Below, piece by piece: positions 47,839 to 59,776 of a stretch of DNA of 64,000 nucleotides (positions are counted from its first letter, which is position 1; the number at the start of each line of letters is the position of its first letter). A model generated the notes under the pieces. The model was not told where the DNA came from. It did no database searches and saw only the letters and a list, made by a program, of their open reading frames with translations. Position numbers and translations under genes: made by a program. Origin of the DNA: Cerrena zonata (Eukaryota; Basidiomycota; Agaricomycetes; Polyporales; Cerrenaceae); assembly GCA_038087015.1 (NCBI GenBank), contig JASBNA010000048.1, positions 1 through 64,000 on the forward strand. The letters are read 5' to 3'.

Positions 47839-49587
47839 TTATGACCATTCGCTGGCCAGGAGAGAGATCATTTTGAAGACCTCCACCATCGTCGGACGGT
47901 CAGTAGGGCTATCAGATAAGCAAGAGCCAATGATCTCCCAGAGTCTCTCGTCCATTGTCTGGCCGAGGGGTGTTGTTGGTCGCAGGTCTACAGTTTTGTC
48001 ACTCTTCCGATTCTCAAATGGTGGGTGAGAGGTATAAATCTAGGTTGATGTAAGTAAACAGAGTTATATAGGCGACTTAAGAGGATACTAACTTCTAGAC
48101 ACACGCAACCAAAAGCGAAAACATCTGTGGCGAACGTTCTCTCCAGCGGACGGCTTCTATCCAGGGAGTCCTTAAGCTCAGGTGCATGCCATGGAGATGG
48201 TTGACCATCGACAGCCTCAAAGTTGGGTAACCAACTGTTCGGATCAGCGAAGAAGGCAAGACCCAAATCGGCCACCAAAGCCACGTCGTTCTTGTCAACG
48301 AGTACGTTATCCTGGCATTTGGAACAGTCAACGTTCCACAAATCTATTCAACATTCACTATACCATAGACACTTACAGCGCGTAGATCCCCATGGATAAT
48401 GCGTCGAGAATGAAGATAAGCAAGACCTGCGGAAATGTCGAGAATCTTGGCATCGTCAGTCGGTCATATCTTCTTTAGTTAAGTAGTCCTGAAGCTCACC
48501 CAATTGTTTAGCTGTGCAGTTTCTGGGTATTCCCCTTTTCGTCGTGAAGCCTTGATGATCTTGAGAAGCTCGTCAAGGAGGGGGGAGATCATGCATGGTG
48601 CGCCATTGAAAAAGTTATCATTGATACCCTGCAGCTGAATGATATTAGGGTGGCAAAGCGGCGACCACATCAAACATTCTCGTCTGGTGTACTGACATTG
48701 GAGGTTAGACATGGCGATTAACCAATCGAACTATACTACAAACCTCTTCCTGGACATCCTGAGTATCTTCTGGCATTGAGGTGTCGTATCGCGGATGCTT
48801 CAAAGCGACAGGAATGTTGTCAAGCTGACCCTTGTAGACATAGGCGGAACTTCCATAAGCGAAGGGTGCGCGTTGCGCAGTCAGGCTCTCGGCAGGACGC
48901 AATAATGTAGAAGGAAGCTTGGCCACTCGACGCCCCAACTGGAGAAATAAGGGCGGAAGAAATATGTCGCGATCGCTACAAGGAATATCTGGCACTTTCT
49001 TGGTCCAATAGTCGTCATCTCGTAATAGCTGCAAGAATTCATCTGAATATGGACAAGCAACAGTAAGTAATGGTATTCCTCACCTCAAGCATTAGTTTCA
49101 GCGTTCGCTTGGCGTCGCCACCTTGAAGTGTAATGAGAGCAATCCCACGCTCGGGCTCAAGGAGGGCAACACGAATTAGTCGAATTATACAGAAATCTTC
49201 TCGTTCAAATGGATAGGGGTCATCGTCATCGCGGTCGATTAAACCAAAAGCCGACCGGAACGTTGTCTCCCCATTGGACGTGATACGAATGCAATGAGTG
49301 TCTTCAAAGTCGTCTGTAAGGGAAAAAGAGTCCCCCGGTTTAATGTATTTCTGAAATTTGTGTATGTAGTGGGGTTCATAACAAAAGGCGTTGTCGAGTT
49401 GCTGAAGGGTGTTCTCAAGTTGCAGATCTCGGCTGGTCACAGAGTATTAGTCGTTATATGCATGGTTCACAGCATGAAGATAGTACCTGGAGCAAATATA
49501 GTGCTTCGCAATTGACTTGAATGTTTGACGGGCACTAAATCCGGACGCACGTAGACAAAATCGCGTGAAAGTCTTGACGTGCGACAT
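47839..49587 (-). CDS. TKL-type protein kinase 3 with shared N-terminal module
   Basis: Exons from ATG 49587 read cleanly to a stop at 47839. Residues 1-35 are basic (MSHVKTFTRFCLRASGFS). The shared module follows: YIHKFQKYIKPGDSFSLTDD, FEDTHCIRITSNGETTFRSA, LLEPERGIALITLQGGDAKR. After a linker (FLPPLFLQLGRRVAKLPS) comes the kinase domain: YGSSAYVYKGQLDNIPVALK with the catalytic Lys, SPLCHPNIIQLQGI, LHSRRIIHGDLRA, ALVADLGLAFFAD, PSPWHAPELK, TDVFAFGCVCLE and SDSPTDRPTMVEVF. HRD is HGD, common in this family, and DFG is DLG, still compatible with metal binding, so activity is possible. The substrate is unknown. It ends tail-to-tail with the metacaspase and is a close paralogue of kinase 2. Confidence 0.82.
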
Positions 49588-50308
49588 CGCCGCCGAATTT
49601 AGCCCATACGCAATTTGAAGGCGGAAACTCTTGTACGTAGCTAGGAAATATAAACAAGCAAGAAGGTTGAAAGACGACTTATACAAGAAACGAACGGAAC
49701 GAATTAATGTGAAGAGAGTGTCGAACAAGTCAAAAGGGTGCCTCGTGTTATGAGGCGGTTATCTGCCCTTATATGACAAGGTCCCGAGTCAAGGTTCGTG
49801 ACCCCATTGACCTCCCAAACAATTACAAAGTAACAAGAAAAATCATCCGTAGTATCTGATTTCATACTCAGATCTAGGTGCCGCAAATGCCTGTGCGAGG
49901 CTATTAGTACGCCTGTCATGCCAGTGGTCGCGTGTATAAATGACAGAACTGGTATCACCGTCTAGTAGCCCATCTCCGCTTGTCAAGGACTACTGCGGCC
50001 CTTTTGAGTAGATCGGTCTTCCCCAGATTACTCATATTGCATGAGTGAGATATTCCGTGCAAGTAGAATATCGGTGTGGCACTCCTGGAGCTCACGTATA
50101 AGCAGCTCATGACGGAGGGACGAACTAAGTTACATAGGAAACAACAAACGCTCATGCATTGGGGAAAATAGTTAAGCGCCAAGAACTCCCTTCTCCAATG
50201 TTTCTCGAGTACAGTATAACATAACAGGCATAACACGTTACTACTTAATAAATTACAATCTGTAATAAAATTCACGAAGCATAGGGGAAATCAGACAGAC
50301 GATGAATA
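49588..50308. other. Intergenic between kinases 3 and 4
   Basis: No supportable gene. Minus-strand frames near 49704-50275 lack motifs. It should contain the promoter of kinase 3. Confidence 0.45.
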
Positions 50309-51861
50309 TCACCCGTGAAAAAACTTGGTCAATCGACGCCGCACGTCCTCGATGGCTGGTCTATCTTCAGGTCTCTGGCTCCAGCATTGTTGCACTTCCG
50401 ACCATAGCTGATCAGACATCGGAGGCTGTATTGGACGTGGCGGCCGTTCATTCCGTAGTACGGCATACCTGACATGAAGCATCTTCAGATTAGCAAACGG
50501 TTTCTCACCAGAGTATATCTGTATCTCTAGAGTCAGTTAAAAGGTTTTTAACGATCGTGAACACACTGGCCTCTGTACAAACAAGACCAAAGGAATAGAC
50601 GTCGGTAGCGAATGATGACTTCGCAGGATTTGGAGCAATCATATTTGGTTCCATCAATTCGGGTGGATCCCAACGCTCGGAGTTGTCACGCCAGGTGTAG
50701 CTCTCCTTTGCATACGTTCTTGCAAAAGTAGTTAGGCCAAAGTCGCAGAGTTGAGCTGTTGTACCGTCATCTGAGATCAAGATATTATCCTATCAGGTCC
50801 GTGTTAGTAACGTCGCATGTACAGCGCAGTCTTGAGACAACTAACACTGCGAACATCGCCATGTAGGAAGGAGTACTTGTGCAAATGCGTCAGACCTGCG
50901 AGAATATCTAGAATCTAATGGAATACAAATTATCAGGATAGAGGCAGGATCGACGATGGTAATACGAGTCTCACCCATTTGTTCATCCGAGAGATTGAGG
51001 GTGGTTGGGGCAGGCTATTCCGATATTGCAAGATTCCGCCGTTCTGCATCCATGGTGATATGATACATGGCATAGTACTGAAATTGACCTTGTCAATTCC
51101 ATAGATAGAAAGAAGGTTGGGATGTCGTAGTTGGGACCAGATCGACGCTTCTCGGAAAAACATCTAGATTGGTATACTTGGCACTGGCGTCTGACCTCGT
51201 GATATGTGTAAAACTCACCTCTTCGACTTCGACTTTCTCATCATGAGGCATATTGAGGAAGTACCGTAATCGTTTCACCAATACCTTCTGGTTATTCACA
51301 ATGCCGGTATATATATCTGCCCCACTCCCAAGTCGGTACGGGACATCCGGAACATGGGTTGCAACTACAAAAAGTGACGTTGGTGGAGTGCTACAGCATT
51401 TGGCCAGGTCAAGACCCAAAGAACACAATCTTTCGATTGATAATCCGGGATACGCTCTGAACACTCGACGCTGTAACTTCTCGTTATCGAGTAGCTTAAA
51501 TTAGTAGGAATGTAAGACGCGTGTGAGTACCCGAAGTAAAATCATGAAATTGCATGCGTACTTTGTGAACAAAATCAATAGCTCGTGGAAGATCCTGCTC
51601 AGAAATTGTGTCTTGAGCTCGCGCCTTTTCTTCCCATCCGCTGAGATATCGTATGATATCCTGTAGAATGTCTTGATCATCCCCTTCTTGGGGAATGTTT
51701 CTTATGAAGGCCACAATCGCGTCTTCGACCCTTCTTTGATACAACTCGCTCCTGGTCCTCTCACCTAGTCGACTATCCCTAGAGAATTTCAGGCGTGCAT
51801 TGGCAAGTGCATCGCGACAAAACACTCGGAATTTGAATGAGTAGAGGTTAAGACAAGACAT
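50309..51861 (-). CDS. TKL-type protein kinase 4
   Basis: Reads from ATG 51861 to a stop at 50309. The N-terminal 120 residues are helical (RDALANARLKFSRDSRLGER, GDDQDILQDIIRYLSGW) and end in DLPRAIDFVHK at the same relative intron position as in kinases 2, 3 and 5. The kinase domain has YRLGSGADIYTGIVNNQKVL with VKRLRYFLN supplying Lys, REASIWSQLRHPNLLSIYGI, HLHKYSFLHGDVR, AQLCDFGLTTFA with intact DFG, ERWDPPELM, ATDVYSFGLVCTE and QCWSQRPEDRPAIEDVRRRL. All key catalytic residues are present except the usual HGD for HRD, so it is probably active. An upstream exon (about 52102-51955) could extend the N-terminus. The frame is intact. Confidence 0.82.
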
Positions 51862-52954
51862 CTACGAGTTTATTTAAGGTCAACGTCTATACTCATCAGC
51901 TCACACAGAACCAGAAGATGGTATTACTCACTTGGAGAGGTTCCAGGAAAGGCGCCGAGGCGCAACCGCTATATATCTGATTCTGTAGGCCTTCTATTCC
52001 ACAAGATGGCTTCTTGAACAACGTCAGCTGTAGGTGGATAAATGGATCCAAGTGGATCACGGAAGAGGGGTGTTGCTCCTGGGGATGGTGAGAGAACGGC
52101 AAAACGAGTCTTAGGGGCTGTTAGCAGTGCACGTCCAACTCGAACTTACATATAGCGGCTTGTGAGCGTCTGCATGTTCAGGGCACAACCAAAGACAGAA
52201 CAATCATCTATCTTGACATGATAGTCGCTATTGTTCTAAGAGCAAAGTCTAATAATCTCTTTGCGGTTTTATACCACCGAGTGTTATTCAATCGCATTGA
52301 CCACTTGCTAGGCAGACAATCGCTCTGAAACGAGGTTCATGCATTCACCACCGAAGTTCCGGTTCAATTCCCAACCTATCGGATACATTCGCGCCAATCT
52401 GTCAGACTGCATTACAGCAGTAAAGTGACAGTAGGCTCAAATGCGGTGTTTCTAGCGTCCTAGGGTTCCAACTTTCCCATTACACATTGCAAGGGACAGC
52501 TTTCCCACGGATCTGCGGTGGCCACATACCACTAGCACCGCCACCATCCTTGAAATCGTACTGGTCGCTGGAGACTTCTCAGAAGTTCAAATTCAAACAA
52601 AGGGCTAGGGCCACTCTAGCTGTATAGTACAGCACAGAGCCCTTGTATCCGTTAGCTTCTTATGCAACGAACCTTGTTGCAAAACCTTGTTTTCGCGATG
52701 GGCTGTACTGTTCTATCACCTTAGGTTACCACTTGCCTCACATCGGAACATTATTCAAATTCATTCTTAGATGTTGACGATGCATGCGAGCTGTCACGTA
52801 GCTGTCTCAAATATCCATGTTTCCTTGATCAAATCACGGCGGGGTTAGTATACTATTGGGACAGAGACCAAAACGCATCAAGGTGCGTATTACAGAATCT
52901 AAAATACTAAATGATTATATGGAAATTCAGGCTCGACTTCACGATGTAGTATTT
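51862..52954. other. Intergenic between kinases 4 and 5
   Basis: The first 240 bases may hold an extra 5' exon of kinase 4. The remainder has no gene-like frame or recognised element. Confidence 0.4.
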
Positions 52955-54561
52955 CTACATCCCATACTCTCCAAGTCGCGTGACTACTTGACTAATTTCT
53001 GGACGTTCTGTTGGAAAATGAGTCCAGCAGTCTTCTGTCAAGTTAAATAGATCGTCACTCATCGCCTTAGGTTTTGATGGTCGCTGTTTGTCAGCTACTT
53101 TTTCTATGACCTGTGCGTCATTGAACTCATTGAAGGGACGCTGACTAGCGTATATCTGCGAAGTACACCGTCAGATAAAAGGAAAATGACGTTCAGCGAT
53201 AGTCATATAGTACCTCGTAACAGACCATGGCAAAGGAGTAAACGTCAGATTGCTTGGTTGGCCTTTGAGATATGACGTTGAACAGTTCGGGTTTGAGGAT
53301 CTCAGGTGCTAACCAATGGCATGCCCCTCCTCTGTTAGATCTATAGACTCGGCTCAGTTGACCCTCAAACACAGACAAGCCGAAGTCTGTAAGCTTTGCA
53401 ACGTTGTTCTCCATCAAGATGTTAGCCTAACCAATGTGTATGAAGTCAACAACGATTCCCAATCGAATTCTAAAGAAAGAAACCGAAGACTTACACCTCG
53501 AAGGTCTCCGTGGATGACTCCCCTACTATGAAGGTACGTCAAGCCATTCGCAACGTCAATAATCTGAAGTGGTGTTTTTAAAATCATTTACCTAAAAAGA
53601 TGGAATAGAAACCTACCCAAACGTTTAGCTGCTCAACTGTGAGCAATTCCTGGTTCTTCGCCATGTATGATCTAATGTTTGTCTCCTCGACCCAGGGCAT
53701 GACCATACAAGGAGTTCCATGGAACCATTCTGTATCGATACCATATAGCTCGATCACATTCGGGTGCTTGAGGTGTATCCACATAAGGGCCTCTCTTGCA
53801 AAATGCTTTCATTCTCTTCGTCAACCATTTGAAGATGATCACTGCGACTGAGAAACTCACAGCTGTGTTCGCCCTCTTTTCATCATCTGTCATATTGACG
53901 AAGAAACGCAGACGCTTCAACGCAACATTACTTCCTTCCAGGTTACCCTGATAGACATCAGCGCATCCTCCACCATTGATAGCATCTCTAGTAACGTCGT
54001 CCGTTTTTACGAAAAGGAACTCAGGAAGTTCGCCCGACTCTTGTGCTAACTTCACCTCTAAATGGATAAGTTTACCCTGACACGAATCTTTTTCCAGTCC
54101 TAACCACTTTTGCCACAAGCTATGATCATCGTCATTCAGCTGTGCGTTCTCGTGAGCAGTGGTACAACTCCGAACGGATGGAGGAAGCTTACAGCTTGCA
54201 TGACTTTTAATGCATTCTTTGCATCATCCCCCTTCAGTACAATGAGGGGTGTCCAGTCAGCTTTCCCCTCGAGATAACTCTTAAATTGTTGTTTGGTACT
54301 AGTGCTCAACCAGTTCCAAGCACTAATAGTATCTTGACGACGGGGAGTTGGCCTAGTGAAGGGCGAGTTTGGGGGAATAGGTGGTTGTGAGACGGGCTGA
54401 TGTTGTAGGGGAGGTGGGCGAGGTAGGGTTTGTGGGACAGATATGTTAGACTTCGGTTTGAAGATCGTCCGAGCGGCCTTGAGGGCACCAGAGAGACCCT
54501 ACAGGCGTGTATGTATTAGCATAGAAAATTCGTGAACAATTTGGTTAACCTCACTTTCCAT
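52955..54561 (-). CDS. TKL-type protein kinase 5
   Basis: From an ATG at 54561 (an even earlier MSANN exon at 54648 is possible) the protein has a Pro-rich stretch (LPRPPPLQHQPVSQPPIPP), then NWLSTSTKQQFKSYLEGKAD and the shared motif PLIVLKGDDAKNALKVMQA before a conserved intron. The kinase domain follows: GGGCADVYQGNLEGSNVALK, MWIHLKHPNVIELYGID, TYLHSRGVIHGDLRG, AKLTDFGLSVFEG, CHWLAPEIL, SDVYSFAMVCYE and EDCWTHFPTERPEISQVV, ending at 52955. Gly-loop, Lys, HGD Asp, DFG and APE are all intact, so it should be an active Ser/Thr or dual-specificity kinase. The frame is clean. No signal peptide or membrane span is seen, so it is presumably cytosolic. Confidence 0.82.
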
Positions 54562-55396
54562 CTCCGAGTCGAATTCTACAAATCATTTGACGATCAATCC
54601 ATTATCATAAGAGATAAAGTTCGAGTCACATACGTTATTTGCGCTCATAGTAGTACTAAGACTTGGGGTATTGGGAGTGATCTTTGGCAAGCATCGCTAC
54701 TATTTAACAGAGCAAGGAGCATGTCAACACAGATTCTGTCAAGAGCACAGGCATCTGCACGATATTAACACGTTGTCCCTGCATGGCCACACTTCGATAC
54801 AATGGAACACCAGTTGTACTACTAATGGGGTTTACTTGACAGCAGGTCCCTGGTTGATGGTAGGCATAGTTGGGTTTTTGACAGCTCATGCGATGAAAAT
54901 GTCTGATGAACAAAGCTGTTAGAATCCGCCAGGCGGTGACGCCTAGACGCCCTCACGTCGAACGCAATCATTGTTATAGTTAGAACAAGATATGTGCCTG
55001 CCTTTGTTGACGTTGTTATCTTGATAAGTTGAAAGGGACGGTTAGCGAGTAAGGTCGACGACTCAACGCGCCGTCAACACATCAACAGCGAGAATAGAAT
55101 ATATACTTGTATAGATTCTTCGGGCGTGTTGTGAGCGTTGACGGGGTGTCCTAGCAACCGACCAGCGTGTCTGCTCCAAAGATCGAAGAAAAAATCGATG
55201 AGAAGCCTATCAGAAAGTCGTCCTGGCGTGGTCATTTGCACTTAACGTTCCCTCTGCAAATTATGTCTGATTCATCTCCGAAATGAATTCCGAGGACAGC
55301 GGTCAGCAGTTTCAAACACCGCATTCATTCAGCACGATCATCATCTCATTGCTGACCCCACGCATAATGAACAAAGGAGAATAACAAGGGATACGA
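54562..55396. other. Intergenic between kinase 5 and the sphingomyelinase-like gene
   Basis: No supportable gene; short frames only. Confidence 0.45.
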
Positions 55397-58246
55397 TCAA
55401 CTCTGAACAGAGCCGAAACCTTGTTGACAATTCTGCCTCGCTATACTCGCACTTCCACTCCTGATGTAACAAATCTTCGCAGTGGCACAATCGCCGGTGC
55501 AGGATTTTGTGCGGACAGAGGTCTTTCCTTGGAACGTGTTGAAAGTCTGAAATGTATGCGGTTAGTAGCTATTCACTTGCCAGAATTGGAGTACTCACTG
55601 AAACAAGGTCGTGATTTGCTTCCATTTCTGTGAGGGGAAACAAGTAAGTGCATGAAAGGAAAAGAAAGAAAAACAAGGAAGAACGTACGTTCGGTGACCA
55701 AGTGCCACCAAGTAGCGTTGAGAGGGTCGCTAGATCCCCAGCCCGTGATGTTTGCGCCATATGCAGCACGAGTGCTGTACTCGTACTCATAAGTAGGTCC
55801 GACTTCCACTTGAGAGTCGAGTGCACTGAATGAGTTAACATCACTCTTCCATCTGTATAGCTCTAGTTAGACATGCAATATGTCGCACTGAAGTAGGCGT
55901 ACGTGTGTGCGTCCAGAACTTCGAAAGTGGATGAATCGACTTCGTAAAGTCGGAAACCAGAGTTCAAGTTCGTCAGGGGAGTGAGCGATGGCCCAATCTA
56001 GGAGAGCAAGTATTAGATATTAGATACGGTGTAAACTTTACGCAAACTTACCCAAGCAATAGACTGGGCGGTTTGAGCGTTCTGAGTCGTTGCGTTGTTG
56101 GCGTAGAAAATCTATATACACTCGATATGAGTGTTCAATAATAATAAACGGTTCGAGGGAACGTACCGAGAGTTGATCTTCGTGAGTATGTCCCCAGAAA
56201 ATGCCAGCAATGACGTGAGGTGAGAATCGATCGACACTATATGTCGAGATTCGAGATTAAGTCAGTTAACACCATACGTGAATCGAATCTTCTCACATTT
56301 GGTAGACTGTTGAAATCGAGATCAGTATGTCACTTTCACTTTCGCAAACTCTCACTTACAGAGATTAGTAGGATTCAACAAAGGGTTTGTCCCATCCCAC
56401 CCCGTCAAGACATGTCCAATAATCCAAGCCCTTTCACCAGCATCTTCCGCCTCCTGCAACTCATCTGTCAAGAACCTCAACATCCCCGACGTATCCGGAT
56501 GCGACAAGTTAATATAATTAAAATAATTCGCGCGATACCACATATCCGTGTTGAGCGAAATGACACGCAATCCATCTTTCCTCTGTACCATGTAAGCGGC
56601 ATAATGCGCTCTGGCGAGTTGAACAGCGGACTCTGGGAGCCAGTTTTCGTGTTTCCAGAGAGCGGCGACGTGGTCGTAGTTCCAACTGAATTGGTTAGCG
56701 AGTGCTCCGCCGAGGGTGTGAGGAGCGTCTTGGGCCCTGAGAAGAGGGATATATGAGTGAGTGGTATGGGTTTTGCGAAAAGGGGGGAACGTACTGATTG
56801 TAGCTGTCGTGGTTTCCGAGAGTAGCGTACACGGGACCAGAACCAAGGAGTTTCCTGAAGAGATCGTATAGTAACGTCTAAAATACTATTGATTAAAATC
56901 AATTGAATCAAAGGAAGCAGATTGAATGATGTACTTCGGTGTACATAACATAATCCCTAAGATTGACAGAAGGTTAAAATTGATCGTATAGAAAGGTGAA
57001 ACGAATGACACACCTCGAGAGCTGATTGTCAGGGTCATGCGCCACTAAATCACCAGTATAAATGGTGAAGTCAAATCCGCTTTGTTCTGTGCCAGTAAGC
57101 ACGGGAATGGCTTGCAGTGCTGACAGAGCCAACGAGAAGGGCGTATCGCTGATAACGAGAAATCTTTCAGCAGTGAGGACGCTCACGGGTGGACGCGGGA
57201 CAAACCATTTGAAAAATCCGAATCTCGGTGCAGGAGTCAATGTCACGTTGGGGCTGGCCTTGTTGACGTTATTCTCGCGACAGCAAAGACCGGATGTACA
57301 GTTCGCTTCTGCACCTGTCGAATAACGAGGATCGATGTGCAAGTCCGATGCATGTAACACTTTCAGACGCTTCCCACTCGGCTGTTTGGCAGCAGGCAGT
57401 GGGTTGGGCTTCGGTTTCGCAAACCAGCTGGTGAGGTTCAGCGGTGTTGTAGGAGCGAGGGGGCACAGCGAAAGAAAGTTTTGACAGAGCATCTGTATTC
57501 AATTTAGACGAGGTTATTGAGATTAGAATGCGAATTTGAAGACAGGCACGCGCTAGAGCGTATATACGCACCTGTCCATCAAGTCCCCCAACATCTGCGT
57601 TCGCCACGACCTGTGTAACCACACTTCCCAATCCCAAGAGCCCAAACTGAGTCGCACAATTGCTGTTGAAATTGAAATGGTTGCATAGTGCTACTGCGAG
57701 TGCGGGACCTTGCTCGGGTGCAGCCATGGCAAGGAACTTCCCAACTTCTAAAGCTGCTTGGCATTTCGTACAGGTGTCACTGCCAAAGATTGGGTTGGCG
57801 GCGATAGAGAGGACTTGTTCGATTGCATGGTTAAGCAGGAGGCTTGAGGAAGCTTTTGGTGGAAGGGGATGCGGGTCATTCGTATTATTCTAATATAACG
57901 TCAGTATTGTTTTATGAGGGGAAATATAAATCTCACTTTGGGTATAGTATTTGGGTCCGTCAGAGCCAATGGGTATGTTTTATGCTGCCTGTATATTAGA
58001 TTTGGAGTTCAAACTCTGAGCGTGAGTACATACGGTGACTGGGTCCGATATGACCGGCTGAACTTGTGCAGACGTAGCTGTGGGTGAATTATAGTAATGA
58101 CTATACACTGAAGTCGGGAATGCTCCAGGTGCAGTAAACGCAGAGGGTCCCAAGGCTACAGTCGCGTTCCCCGACGCTGCAGACGCGACAGACCCAACGA
58201 AGGGCGCCAGAGCCACAATGATCCATGAAGTCAACTTGAACTTCAT
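55397..58246 (-). CDS. Acid-sphingomyelinase-like secreted phosphodiesterase
   Basis: Starts at ATG 58246 with signal peptide MKFKLTSWIIVALAPFVGS. A saposin-B-like region comes next (CTKCQAALEVGKF, ALCNHFNFNSNCATQFG, MLCQNFLSLCPL). The calcineurin-like metallophosphoesterase core keeps all metal ligands: LHASDLHIDPRY, IYTGDLVAHD, ATLGNHDSYN, AWIIGHVLTGWDG and GIFWGHTHEDQLS. A Cys-containing C-terminal domain follows (TSVRTKSCTGDC, AKICYIRSGS) and the protein ends at 55397. This is the ASMase/SMPDL layout: a zinc enzyme cleaving sphingomyelin-type or nucleotide phosphodiesters in acidic or extracellular compartments. Fungi lack abundant sphingomyelin, so the natural substrate may be another phospholipid. 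About ten exons, intact. An upstream in-frame ATG at 58309 would bury the signal peptide and is less likely. Confidence 0.9.
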
Positions 58247-59228
58247 CGAATTTTCCAAAAGCAAAGCTACAAGGCCGTCGACCGCTGGGAAGAGGGCTTC
58301 GGTGGGCATTCTAGTCTTGGGAACTCACGCTATATATTATCCCGCCGGGACATGAGAATAGAACACTACTCTCTCCGATCTGATTTATGTCATGCGTCAA
58401 AGCGACCAGGAAGGAAAACGTGCGTCGGATTGGGGAACAGCATATCTGAAGATAGCTCTCGATGCCAACGTTCCATACGCATCAAATGTTTGGGTGATAT
58501 AGACTATGATATTTATATTCAAGATCAATGTGAGACAGACAGAGGGTGGAAAAAGTGAAAAGGAAGCTCAGAGTTTAGACCGATGATGTATTTCGGTCGG
58601 AGTCTTGCCAAATTTGAATTCCGCGTATCATGTGCAGCGTAGAACGTGCACTGAGTCTCGGCCTGGCAAAGTCTAGGCTCTGCGTCAGGATTGACGAGGC
58701 AAGCATATAAGTTAGAGTGGGAGGATTGACAGCAATGCGAAATATCCCCGTCTCTAGATAACCGCAATATCATGCTTGTTTTCACCCATTCAACTCATGT
58801 CAAAATACCAACGGATTTTTTGATTGGAAACCCCATGAAACAACATGGCATAGGCACCTTTATACTACAGCGAAGAGAAGCACCGATGGGAAATAGGTTA
58901 GTAGGCACAAGTACATTTAAATGACCTCGAATGAACAGCAGACTGGATAAAATGATAGAATGGTAAAAGGTGATAGATGAGGGATGTGGAGAACAGAGAT
59001 TAGTATATCAGTGGGTAAGTGGTTCTTGTTAACGAGTCTATGGATGGTGAAGATGGTTCGAGTGGTTGGTTTGATTGAGTAGGGAAGAAGAGATGTCGTA
59101 AATGCGTTACTTGATAATGCATGGGTTTGTTGCCATCGCGGATGACGTTCGATCTGGTGAGTTGTTTGCTTGCCTTCGTTCAGGGTCGCCCAAGAGGGGG
59201 TGCGATATCAAGCCGCCCACTATGACAT
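58247..59228. other. Intergenic, nothing recognised
   Basis: Contains the promoter of the sphingomyelinase-like gene and the 3' side of the coiled-coil gene. No other gene-like frame. Confidence 0.45.
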
Positions 59229-59776
59229 TCATGACGAAGATGATGACGATGAAAACGGCTGCCCTCGCTCGGCTTGCAATTGCATCTGCACCTGCACTTG
59301 CGCTTGTACAAGGGCTTGTACTTGCGCTTTTGCATGTGCTTGTGCAACAGCATTGGATACATCGTACTGTCTCCTCTCCTCCTCGGCTCTCCTCATCGCA
59401 GCTTTCATCGCAGCCTTTTCCTCCGCGATCCTCTCGACTCGGTCCACAACCTCAATGTGTAATCGTGCAACGACCGTGAATACACCACGAACGGATTTGC
59501 GTTAGGATCCGAAGCGTGATGAGGATGCGACGATGGGGACGCATTGTACTGACATTGGTTGTACTGATGGTGCGTATTGGATGGATCTGCGAGCATCCTT
59601 TTAGGGTTTGTATGCCTTGGGCTGGCTTCTGAAGGATTTAGAGTTCGGAGTGGGGAGTCGGTAGACGCGGGGACGGATGTGGTCGGCAGGTGGGCGATGG
59701 CTAGGATATGGTATGGGATACAGAGGACAATAGGAAAGCGATAGGGAGAACAATGGAGGGTGGACCGAGACAACAC
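59229..59776 (-). CDS. Low-complexity coiled-coil protein, hypothetical
   Basis: An N-terminal part from a possible ATG at 59776 is Ser/Pro/His-rich (TDSPLRTLNPSEASPRHT, NPKRMLADPSN, SSHPHHASDPNANPFV). A 35-base GT-AG intron, or a frame break, at about 59435-59470 then leads to VVDRVERIAEEKAAMKAAMR, a charged coiled coil. A Gln/Ala/Val repeat (QAHAKAQVQALVQAQVQVQM) and a Ser run at the stop complete it. The repeat is written by a degenerate 12-base tandem unit near 59283-59345. No family is recognised; composition alone suggests a scaffold or regulator. The intron is shorter than its neighbours' introns, so the model is uncertain. Confidence 0.35.

Noticed and set aside
52361..52385. GGTTCAATTCC resembling a tRNA T-loop
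   Set aside because: The flanking bases do not form a T stem, and no anticodon or acceptor stem could be placed.
56220..56756. 178-codon plus-strand frame
   Set aside because: Antisense to the metal-binding exons of the sphingomyelinase-like gene, which are clearly coding.
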